Source: Bacillota bacterium (GTDB taxonomy: Bacteria > Bacillota > Clostridia > Oscillospirales > Ruminococcaceae). Taken from it: a stretch of DNA of 31,609 nucleotides. The translations under genes were made by a program, and so were the position numbers. Location of the stretch: NCBI GenBank assembly GCA_023433405.1, contig JAEZCT010000074.1, positions 1 to 31,609 on the forward strand, in the 5' to 3' direction. Shown here one piece after another: positions 1 through 6,877 of this stretch. The notes beneath the pieces are model-generated. The model searched no databases. It was not told where the DNA came from and worked only from the letters and a program-made list of their open reading frames with translations. Numbering within the stretch: the first letter of the stretch is position 1; every line of letters starts with the position of its first letter.

Positions 1-7
1 CATATAT

Positions 8-125
8 AGTCGGTGTTTATTACGATGAGGTCCCACCTGTTCCCATCCCGAACACAGAAGTTAAGCTCATTCGTGCCGAAAATACTTGGCGGGTAGCTGC
101 CCGGGAAGATAGGTCGACGCCGGCT
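8..125 (+). rRNA. rrf: 5S ribosomal RNA
   Basis: This is a complete 5S rRNA of about 118 nt. The core reads like bacterial 5S: a segment matching CCCATCCCGAACACAGAAG, then TTAAGCTC, then ACTTGGCGGG and GGGAAGATAGGTCG. The ends close into an 8-bp stem (AGTCGGTG at 8-15 with CGCCGGCT at 118-125, two G-U wobbles), which sets the coordinates. It is presumably the last gene of an rRNA operon whose 23S lies left of the window. Confidence 0.96.
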
Positions 126-126
126 C

Positions 127-163
127 CAAAAAAACAGTCTGCATTTTGCGGGCTGTTTTTTTA
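127..163 (+). terminator. Rho-independent terminator of the rRNA operon
   Basis: A stem pairs AACAGTCTGC with GCGGGCTGTT around a short TTT-type loop, with two G-U wobbles. It is flanked by an A-run upstream and a run of T residues downstream. It begins immediately after the 5S rRNA. Confidence 0.85.
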
Positions 164-165
164 TA

Positions 166-740
166 TTAATCTAAAAATTCAAAACGCCATATTATACGTT
201 CCCCTACCTGTGTGATAGTTACAGACGGTTTAAGCCCTTTTGCCAGGGATGCAATCCAAATGTGAGAGGCACAGATGCCAATGTCAACATTGGGGTGTCT
301 CCATTTTATATGTCGGTACCCTTCGGGCATTGTGGGAGTGATCGTTTTTTCGTCCATGCCGATTGAAAAACGTCAAAACTGCGCGTTCATCGCGGAGGGC
401 GCAAGAGACGCGTAATACAGGATATCATACAGGTTTGGGCTTATTTACATAACGGCGCTTTGCGGGTCAATCAGGTCTATTACCGCCTTGCGCCTTTTTC
501 TCAAGCCGCTGTGTATGCCTTGCAACAGGATTGCCTTGTATTCATATCCAAGGTAGTAAATAAACTCTTTGTCCCATTTGCAGAAAAGGGCAGTATCTCA
601 ACCTCGTGCTCAAAGGGAACCGAAAGTGTCTCAGCAATAGCATCCAATGCCGCTAATTTGTGCGGCAGCACCGCCTTTTGCTGGTATCTGCGACAGGAAC
701 GCCGTTTTAGTATGGCTGCTAATATTTCCTTGGGTTCCAT
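166..740 (-). pseudogene. Decayed nitroreductase-family gene
   Basis: This is a broken nitroreductase-like flavoprotein gene read on the minus strand. An N-terminal piece starting near 740 has the family's opening (AAILKRRSCRRYQQKAV, LAALDAIAETLSVPF). After a frame change around 550-590 the second frame gives IYYLGYEYKAILLQGIHSGL. After a stop near 440 the same strand still reads YASLAPSAMNAQF, the APSAMNxQPW-type motif of nitroreductases. A third piece (166-357) has the C-terminal WRHPNVDIGICASH motif, recalling the WRxxDxGIAxxH of active members. At least two frameshifts and a stop separate pieces that line up in the correct order, so this is one gene in decay rather than small genes. The intact protein would have been an FMN-binding oxidoreductase of roughly 190-240 residues. 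Its position next to the rRNA operon is not informative about function. Confidence 0.8.
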
Positions 741-845
741 CTGTCATCCCATCTTTCATTTCTCTATGTTAACAATTGCTTGTAACCAGTATAGCAGGTT
801 TATTCCCGTAATTCATGGAGTTTCTTGATTTGCCTTTGAAAAGAT

Positions 846-874
846 TTGAAATAATTCCTCCGATATTGTATAAT
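846..874 (+). promoter_or_regulatory. Sigma-A-type promoter for the solute-binding protein gene
   Basis: TTGAAA (846-851) and TATAAT (869-874) are separated by exactly 17 nt. Transcription would start near 881, giving a leader of about 115 nt before the ATG at 996. Confidence 0.7.
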
Positions 875-995
875 CATTTCTGGTTGCTTTTTGTTTGGGA
901 ATGCTTTAAAATTCAAGGATTTCGGCGGCTTTTCACTAATTTATTGTATGGATGGCGACGGAGTTGCTGCCGAAGCCGGAAAGATTGGGGTTTTT

Positions 996-2372
996 ATGCG
1001 TAAATTAACTTCATTAATAATGGCGGCGATTATGCTGCTTACGATTTTCACCGCCTGCACGCCACAGGCAGCTACGCCCGCGGCTGCAAGCGGCGATGCC
1101 GTTACCAGTGAGATTGCCGCGAAACCGTTAAAAGAAGCTTCTATCAGCTTCTGGACGCTGCCGTATTTTGCTGTAGCGGGCGGTGCCGCGTTGGAGGAAG
1201 AGCTGATTGCGGCCTTTCGCGCCATTCATCCCGAGGTGGAGATAACCTTTCATTCCATAGAGCCGGGAGAATCGGGCAACAAGGAGCTGCTTGCAGCCGG
1301 GGCCTCCGGTCAGTTGGATGTGCTGTACGATTCTGCGGAGAGGCTGGCTTCCTTCGCGCGTGAGCAAAAGCTTGCCGATTTATCCTCGCTGTATACCGAG
1401 GAGCTAACCGCCGACCTGCCGGAGAATATTGTGCTTGCCTGCGGGATGAGTGAAATAAAGTATATGATGCCGATTAGCGTTTCCCCCTATCTGATGGCAT
1501 TTAACAAAGAGATGCTCGAGGGCGCGGGGCTATTGCCCCTTTTGCCCTATGAGCGCAGCGCGGACAGAGCATGGACGATTGATGAATATACCGTGCTGCT
1601 AAAGGGCATGAAGGAGAAGCTGGCGCCCGGAATAAGCACCCCTGTGCTGTTTGCGAACTCCTCTGCCGGTGATGCCGCCACCCGTTCTCTGATTACAAAT
1701 CTTTATGGCGCAGAGTTTATTAACGGGGAGTATACCGAGTATACCATTGGCTCCTCTGAGGGCAAGGAGGCCTTTTCCTGGCTTAACAAGACGGTACAGG
1801 AGGAGCTTCTTGTGCTGGATGAGAAGAAATCCGCGATTGAGGCGGTGGAGGATTTTGTGCAGGGCTACACCCCCCATACCATCCTTTATACCGTAGGGCT
1901 TGCCAATAATTACGCCGACCATAAAAAGGATGGCTTTACCGAAATTCTTATGCCGTATCCCGGGCAAAGCGGTGCCGCGGTGTTAGAATACTCTCTATCC
2001 GGTTTTGCGGCGTTTGATAATGGGGATGAAGCAAGGCTGGAGGCGGCCAGAGCCTTTATCGATTTTATTGCAAACGACAGGCAGGTTAGCCGCATGGCAG
2101 CCGCCTCTACAGGAGGAATCAGCCCGCGCCTTAGTAAAAATGAGCTGCGTTATGAGCCGGAATATCTGTTTGCCGAGAGCCTTAAGCAAAGCCTGGGACG
2201 TCATTCCCCGGTGATGGAGGGCTTTTCTGTGATGCAAAGCTATTGGTTTAAGCTGGTTGCCGCTGCCGTGAAAAAGGATGCTAAGACCGACACGCTGCTG
2301 GATGCGTTTGTAAAAGCCGCGAACCAAACAATCGCCGACGCCGCAAAGAAGCGAGAGGGCGAACAACCGTAG
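996..2372 (+). CDS. Extracellular solute-binding lipoprotein (ABC family 1 type)
   Basis: This is a lipoprotein of 458 residues with the look of a family 1 (sugar-type) substrate-binding protein. The ATG at 996 is chosen over an upstream TTG in the same frame at 891. It has GGGG a few bases upstream and opens directly into a lipoprotein signal (basic N-terminus, hydrophobic core, lipobox FTAC with Cys21). The mature part starts with the usual pattern of a beta-strand (ISFWTLPYF), a helix, then HPEVEITFHSIEPG. A later segment (VLFANSSAGDAATRSL, then a hydrophobic AFDNGDEARLEAARAFIDFI region) fits the conserved C-terminal lobe. Such proteins bind a ligand outside the membrane and hand it to two permeases and an ATPase. 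None of those is encoded here, so the gene is an orphan and its ligand cannot be named. It is transcribed alone between its own promoter and a bidirectional terminator. Confidence 0.85.
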   Translation: MRKLTSLIMAAIMLLTIFTACTPQAATPAAASGDAVTSEIAAKPLKEASISFWTLPYFAVAGGAALEEELIAAFRAIHPEVEITFHSIEPGESGNKELLAAGASGQLDVLYDSAERLASFAREQKLADLSSLYTEELTADLPENIVLACGMSEIKYMMPISVSPYLMAFNKEMLEGAGLLPLLPYERSADRAWTIDEYTVLLKGMKEKLAPGISTPVLFANSSAGDAATRSLITNLYGAEFINGEYTEYTIGSSEGKEAFSWLNKTVQEELLVLDEKKSAIEAVEDFVQGYTPHTILYTVGLANNYADHKKDGFTEILMPYPGQSGAAVLEYSLSGFAAFDNGDEARLEAARAFIDFIANDRQVSRMAAASTGGISPRLSKNELRYEPEYLFAESLKQSLGRHSPVMEGFSVMQSYWFKLVAAAVKKDAKTDTLLDAFVKAANQTIADAAKKREGEQP

Positions 2373-2387
2373 TTTGGGCCAGACGCT

Positions 2388-2440
2388 AAAAAAAAGGGTT
2401 GCACGGCGGACGTGGTGCCGCCGTGCAACCCTCTTGTATT
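2388..2440. terminator. Bidirectional Rho-independent terminator
   Basis: A perfect 14-bp stem (GGGTTGCACGGCGG at 2396-2409 with its complement at 2418-2431) has an 8-nt loop. An A-run lies on the left and a T-rich stretch on the right, so it can end transcripts of both convergent neighbours (996-2372 and 2446-2754). Confidence 0.93.
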
Positions 2441-2445
2441 TTATC

Positions 2446-2754
2446 TCATAAAATTTTTATACCGCCAATGATGGGTAGCGGTGTAGTCTCCATTCGGGCG
2501 GCGTTGATAATGCCGATAATGCAAAACACAAAGCAGGCAACAGAAAGCAGCGAGCCCACAATTCCAAACATGGACATAATGTGGTCTACCCGACGCAAGG
2601 CTATCGCGATAATCTGAGCAATCAGCAGCACAAGCCCCTGATTTGCGTGAAACCGGCAGAAGTTGGAGTCTTTGCCCGCGATAATCGGCACCAGAACCAA
2701 AATGCTCAAATAGCTTAAAATACCATACAGGATCTCGGTGGAACGCTTATCCAT
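2446..2754 (-). CDS. DUF4870/Tic20-like small membrane protein
   Basis: This is a 102-residue integral membrane protein. The ATG at 2754 is preferred to an in-frame GTG at 2766, because AAAGGTG lies about 9 nt upstream of the ATG and overlaps the GTG. Three hydrophobic segments are visible: near residues 8-25, near 40-52, and a long one near 60-85. Between the first two is the motif NFCRFHANQGLVLLI, the hallmark of the DUF4870 family, where a (R/K)FHAxQ box precedes the second helix. No biochemical role is established for this family. It is divergently placed from nothing obvious and shares the minus strand with the 2853-3728 gene, about 100 bp away, so the two could be co-transcribed. Confidence 0.8.
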   Translation of the reverse strand: MDKRSTEILYGILSYLSILVLVPIIAGKDSNFCRFHANQGLVLLIAQIIAIALRRVDHIMSMFGIVGSLLSVACFVFCIIGIINAARMETTPLPIIGGIKIL

Positions 2755-2852
2755 ACCAAGTAACACCTTTCTTTGAATGAATATTATTTTAGCCGTCGCG
2801 CAGAATACAGCTGCTATGCATAAGGATGAAAAGCAGGGCGGTTTTTATACGA

Positions 2853-3728
2853 TTACTGCGCGCTTTCGTCCGGGTCGGGTTCGGGCGCCGAAACCGCCGT
2901 TGCGACAGGCTGGCGGTCTTCCGCTACGGGCAGAGTGGGCTCTGCCTTGGCGGCGTCAGCGTTAAGGGAGTTTGTATACAGCTTATTCATACTGCGGTTG
3001 CGCAGAAAAAATACGGTTCCCGCCAGCGCGAATAAAAGCACCCAAAACGCCAAAAAGCAGGATAATACTACCCCGGGTACCGCCGCAGAGCCGGCTCGCG
3101 CGGCAAGGCCGCCGGAGGAACGTATCAGCACATAGCCAATGGTGTTGCGGTCGGCGTCTAGCAGCTTGGATACCGAGATGACAACCGTTCGGCCGTCATC
3201 CGGCTTTAAGGTGCTGTATGCAACCTCTGCTTTTCCCGTGGCAACCGCGCTCAGCGCCGCTGCCAAGACCTGCCCCCCTTCATCAGCGGGAAGATAGACA
3301 CTTGCCACCGTATTGTAATCCACCTTCGGGGTAAGCTGGCGCGAGAAGCGCGAATCGAGAATGTTAATATAGCCCTCTCCCCGAGGGGCAATGGTTGTAA
3401 TGCTTTCATACCCGTTTACCCGCGCGGCGGCAGACAGCGCCTGGCACAGCTCATCGAACCGTACCGTTTGCGCGTCCGCGTTCAGGTGAAGGGTTCGCAG
3501 GTCGTTGTGGTAGGATTTTACGAGACTGTTAAACACCGTAGTGGTAACCGCGGCGTTTTGCCTGGCGGTAAACTCATAAAGGCTAGTCTTGAGTGTCTGT
3601 GCGCTCCACAGCGCATAGGCTGCGGCACATAAAAATAGGATAGACGCAAACCATAAGGCGATGGGACGCAACGGCTTTCGCTTAGCGGGGCCAACGGCAG
3701 GGATGTTGTTGCTCTCGTTCTTATCCAT
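2853..3728 (-). CDS. Two-helix membrane protein with a Cache-like extracytoplasmic domain
   Basis: This 291-residue protein has the topology of a sensor without an output domain. The N-terminal 22 residues are polar and basic, TM1 spans about 23-45, a soluble outside domain about 46-212, TM2 about 217-242, and a low-complexity acidic tail follows (rich in P, A, E and D). The outside part begins with an amphipathic helix and contains alternating strand-like and polar segments (ESITTIAPRGEGYINILDS, TVVISVSKLLDADRNTIGYV) resembling the single-Cache or PAS-like fold of histidine kinases and chemoreceptors. No HAMP, kinase, GGDEF or MCP domain follows TM2. The start ATG has GAAAGGAA upstream. I do not recognise a named family. 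A partner supplying the output, or a role as a modulator of another membrane protein, is inference. Confidence 0.7.
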   Translation of the reverse strand: MDKNESNNIPAVGPAKRKPLRPIALWFASILFLCAAAYALWSAQTLKTSLYEFTARQNAAVTTTVFNSLVKSYHNDLRTLHLNADAQTVRFDELCQALSAAARVNGYESITTIAPRGEGYINILDSRFSRQLTPKVDYNTVASVYLPADEGGQVLAAALSAVATGKAEVAYSTLKPDDGRTVVISVSKLLDADRNTIGYVLIRSSGGLAARAGSAAVPGVVLSCFLAFWVLLFALAGTVFFLRNRSMNKLYTNSLNADAAKAEPTLPVAEDRQPVATAVSAPEPDPDESAQ

Positions 3729-3975
3729 TTGTCAATTCCTTTCGGCAGCGGCTTTAACGTTATTGATACTGAATTGACTTAAAGCAGGCAGCACTGTTGC
3801 GTGGGTATTTTGCGCAACCGGTTTGCCCCAGGGAAAGATTCAGTAGTCATTATTATAGCGAAGCGGCGCGTGTTATGCAAGTATATGGCGCATACAGCAG
3901 GCGGCAGTCTGCGAATAATAATGACTTACAGCAATAAACAAAAGAAATATAGCAGAAGGGAATGGACACACGGTT

Positions 3976-4317
3976 ATGAAACTGACGGTTACAAATCTGG
4001 AGCAGGGCAAGCCCTTTGCGGAGGAAGCGGTTAGGAGGATGCGCTTTGCACTGCGCTCCGCGCGGGCAGGCGGCACGCAGGCAGTTAAGCTGATACACGG
4101 CTATGGCTCAAGCGGAACAGGCGGAAGAATAAAAACCTGCGTGCATAAGGAGCTTGCGGTAATGAAACGAGGCGGAGAGATTAAAGACTTCATTGCGGGG
4201 GAGGAGTTTACCCCCTTTAGCGAGATCTGCCGCCGCGCCCTTGACCGTTACCCTGACCTGCAAAAGGATAAGGATTACCTGCGGTGCAACCAGGGTATTA
4301 CTATTGTGCTGCTATAA
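3976..4317 (+). CDS. Small stand-alone Smr-like domain protein
   Basis: This is a 113-residue protein with the core of the Smr (small MutS-related) domain. The diagnostic segment is AVKLIHGYGSSGTGGRIK, matching the family's (V/I)xIIHGxGxG turn, preceded by a helix (EEAVRRMRFALRSARAGG) and followed by helical and strand segments. Smr domains bind nucleic acid and several act as nicking or RNA endonucleases. The usual upstream LDLHG motif is not obvious here: the N-terminus reads KLTVTNLEQGKPFAEEA. The aspartate/histidine pair that some Smr nucleases use is therefore incomplete, and activity cannot be assumed. The predicted ATG has only a distant purine-rich stretch (AGAAGGGAATGG) upstream, so the exact start is less certain. 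Confidence 0.75.
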   Translation: MKLTVTNLEQGKPFAEEAVRRMRFALRSARAGGTQAVKLIHGYGSSGTGGRIKTCVHKELAVMKRGGEIKDFIAGEEFTPFSEICRRALDRYPDLQKDKDYLRCNQGITIVLL

Positions 4318-4325
4318 TAAATGTG

Positions 4326-4355
4326 AAAAGCATGGTTGAAGATTGCTGTGCTTTT
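4326..4355 (+). terminator. Weak hairpin terminator after the Smr-like gene
   Basis: AAAAGCA (4326-4332) and TGCTTTT (4349-4355) form a 7-bp stem with a 16-nt spacer, just past the stop at 4317. The T-run is short, so efficiency is doubtful. Confidence 0.4.
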
Positions 4356-4514
4356 GTTACACTTCGTTCTTTATTTCGGATAATGGTATGATTAATTTGT
4401 AACAAAGTCTCGAAATTATTGCCAATATGTCAAAATAGGAGTAGAATACGCTGGTACAACAATATGGCGGGGCATATCTTAAAACGCCCAGTAAAATGAC
4501 AGCAGGTGAAATGA

Positions 4515-6446
4515 ATGAAGACGATTAAGCGGCGCATTGGCATGTCAATGATTCTGGTTTGCGTTCTGGTAGGACTGATGCTGACAGTGGTATCTCAAAT
4601 TATTCAGTATATATATGTGGTGAGTTCTACAGACAGGCTGCTTACCGAAACGGCGGCGGCTTACAGCAAAAATATCTCCGTCGAGGTGGAGCTTATTAAG
4701 GAGCACCTAAAATCCATTTCCAGCGACCGGGTTGTCAAGGACTCCAATGCCTCTGAAGCACTTCGCATTCTCAACACCGTGGTTAAGGATTCGCTTTTTA
4801 CCAGCTGCAAGCTGGTGCATGAAAACGGCGTTACCTTTGATGGGATAGATATCTCAGACCGCGAGCATTTTCAGCAGGCGAAGGCCGGCAACTTCTTTAT
4901 CTCAAGCCCCATTGTAAAACGGGAGAACAACGAGATAACAATTATCGCCTCCTGTCCGCTGGGCAACGAGGTTTTGCTGGGAAACCTGGACTACCGATAT
5001 TTTAGCGATATTATTAAGGGCATTAATATTGGCGAGCACGGCTACGCGGCGGTTTTAGATAAAAACGGAACAATTATCGCCCACCCCAACGACGAGCTGG
5101 TTACGGGTATGACAAACTACATCACTCTGGCGGAGGAGGACGCAAGCTATGCCCCCCTTGCCCAGATGGCTCGGGATATGATGGAGCAGAAAACCGATAC
5201 CAAGACGTTGATGGTGCGCGGCGAATTGATGATGATACATTACACGCCCATTAAGGGCAACGAGGGCTGGTCCATTTTGACGGCGCAGCCCGCAAGAGAG
5301 TATCTGGAGGGCTTTTTGTACTCCCTCATGGGGTGCGCGCTTGTTTTGATAGTCCTTTTGGTAATTGTATTTATGATATCCGCGAGGGTGTCGGGCTCTA
5401 TATCAAAGCCGGTGGTTCTTTCAACCCAGCGCATTAAGCAGCTTGCCGAGGGTGATTTAAGCTCCGCGCTGCCAAATATCCGGGCTCAGGATGAAACCGG
5501 GCTGCTGTTAAGCTCCTTGGGGATAACCATCGAGGCACTCAATGAGTATATCTCCGAAATCTCCTTGGTATTAACCGGCATTGCCGAGGGCGATTTGACA
5601 CGGGAAAGCACCCTGTACTATAAGGGCGACTTTTCTTCCATTAAAGAGTCCCTTGTGACCATTAACAGCTCCTTAAACCGCGCGTTCTCGGATATCTCCA
5701 TATCCGCCGAGCAGGTGGAGCAGGGCTCGGTGCAGATATCCCAGGGCTCTCAGGGGCTATCACAAAGCGCGATGGAGCAGGCCGCTACCATTGAGGAGCT
5801 TTCCGCCAGCCTGGGCAGCATCTCTAAGGGAATACAGGGCATTGCGGAAAACGCGGAGAAGGCCCGGGCACTTGCAAACCGCTCCAGCGAGAACGTAACC
5901 ACCGGCAACCGGCAGATGGTTGATATGCTCGACGCAATCGGTGAAATCAGCGAGTCGTCACGGGAGATTGGCAAGATTATTAAGGTTATCAACGATATCG
6001 CGTTCCAAACCAACATCCTGGCGCTCAACGCGGCGGTAGAGGCCGCCAGAGCCGGCGCTGCGGGCAAGGGCTTTGCCGTCGTGGCCGACGAGGTGCGAAA
6101 CCTTGCCAGCAAAAGTGCGGAAGCCGCAAAGGATACCACCGCGCTGATTGAAAAAAGTATGAACACTGTGGAAAAAGGCACAAGAATTGCAGAAGCCACC
6201 GCAACCTCGCTCGCGGAGATTGACGAGAATGCCCGCAGCGTCAACGAGCTGGTAACCCTAATCAGCGAGGCCACCAGCAGTCAGGCTACCGCCGTGCTTC
6301 AAATCAATCAGGGAATGGGCATTATGTCCGATATGGTACAGAACAACTCCGCTACGGTTGAAGAGAGCGCGGCCTCGAGTGAGGAGCTGAGCAGTCAGGC
6401 CACCACCCTCAAGGAGCTCATTACCCGCTTTCGGCTGAAGCGGTAA
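4515..6446 (+). CDS. Methyl-accepting chemotaxis protein with dCache-like sensor (first copy)
   Basis: This is a transmembrane chemoreceptor of 643 residues. TM1 is near residues 9-35. The outside domain (about 36-270) has the Cache pattern DREHFQQAKAGNFFISSPIV and GYAAVLDKNGTIIAHPNDEL. TM2 is near 275-298, followed by a HAMP linker (SKPVVLSTQRIKQLAEGDL) and a second HAMP-like stretch (LTGIAEGDLTRES). A long coiled-coil signalling domain completes the protein. Its hairpin tip carries the invariant core (DIAFQTNILALNAAVEAARAG, then GFAVVADEVRNLA), which contacts CheA and CheW. Ligand binding would tune CheA activity and hence swimming. The ATG follows AGCAGGTGAA. No che or flagellar genes are in the window. 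The gene is paralogous to 6878-8815: the cytoplasmic half is nearly the same and the outside domain clearly more divergent. Confidence 0.95.
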   Translation: MKTIKRRIGMSMILVCVLVGLMLTVVSQIIQYIYVVSSTDRLLTETAAAYSKNISVEVELIKEHLKSISSDRVVKDSNASEALRILNTVVKDSLFTSCKLVHENGVTFDGIDISDREHFQQAKAGNFFISSPIVKRENNEITIIASCPLGNEVLLGNLDYRYFSDIIKGINIGEHGYAAVLDKNGTIIAHPNDELVTGMTNYITLAEEDASYAPLAQMARDMMEQKTDTKTLMVRGELMMIHYTPIKGNEGWSILTAQPAREYLEGFLYSLMGCALVLIVLLVIVFMISARVSGSISKPVVLSTQRIKQLAEGDLSSALPNIRAQDETGLLLSSLGITIEALNEYISEISLVLTGIAEGDLTRESTLYYKGDFSSIKESLVTINSSLNRAFSDISISAEQVEQGSVQISQGSQGLSQSAMEQAATIEELSASLGSISKGIQGIAENAEKARALANRSSENVTTGNRQMVDMLDAIGEISESSREIGKIIKVINDIAFQTNILALNAAVEAARAGAAGKGFAVVADEVRNLASKSAEAAKDTTALIEKSMNTVEKGTRIAEATATSLAEIDENARSVNELVTLISEATSSQATAVLQINQGMGIMSDMVQNNSATVEESAASSEELSSQATTLKELITRFRLKR

Positions 6447-6522
6447 CGGTAACACCAACTTCCGCCGGTACGGTCAATGCGTATCGGCGGTTTATATTGC
6501 CATAATTACGGCTTTGGTCTAA

Positions 6523-6622
6523 TACTAATATCCGATTTAAAAGAGTATAAAAATCAAGTGAAAAGCTTTAATTTATGGGTTTTCACGCGGATTTTTATCG
6601 ACTCTTTTTGAGGGGAGTAGTA
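6523..6622 (+). repeat. 100-bp palindromic MITE-like element, copy 1
   Basis: The element starts TACTAATATCC and ends GAGTAGTA. Its two halves are imperfect inverted repeats: TACTAAT, AAAAGAGT, TAAAAATC and GTGAAAA recur as complements in the other half, so the strand can fold into one long hairpin. It is flanked on both sides by TAA (6520-6522 and 6623-6625), the likely target duplication. By eye it differs at one base from copy 2 at 8868-8967. It has no coding capacity. Confidence 0.85.
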
Positions 6623-6815
6623 TAATACGGGCAACGCATTTTGCATAGCCTCAAGGGGGGGCGACTGTTACCGACAGCTTCGTGGGTAAAAAGTCCCTTT
6701 CACCCATAAGGTGATAGAGGAAAAAACGCGGACAGAAATAATACAAAAGGATCGTATATATATGACGCAATAAAGAAAAAATTAAGTATTTATAGTATTA
6801 TAACGGGTATAGAAG

Positions 6816-6842
6816 TTGTTGTTGCAAATAAATAGGTATAAT
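6816..6842 (+). promoter_or_regulatory. Candidate promoter for the second chemoreceptor
   Basis: TATAAT (6837-6842) is perfect, but the best -35 (TTGTTG, 6816-6821) sits at a short 15-nt spacing. Initiation would fall near 6849, giving a leader of about 30 nt. No flagellar-sigma-type site was recognised. Confidence 0.4.
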
Positions 6843-6877
6843 ATATTCCAGAAATATATATAAAGCAGGGGTAAAAA

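Larger units (their letters stand above)
6447..6877 (+). other. Gene-free stretch between the two chemoreceptor genes
   Basis: This 431-bp gap holds one copy of the 100-bp palindromic element (6523-6622) and a candidate promoter close to the second receptor. The part between about 6660 and 6780 is purine-rich with a run of seven G and only small stem-forming potential. No RNA gene, riboswitch or coding frame is recognised there. Confidence 0.6.
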
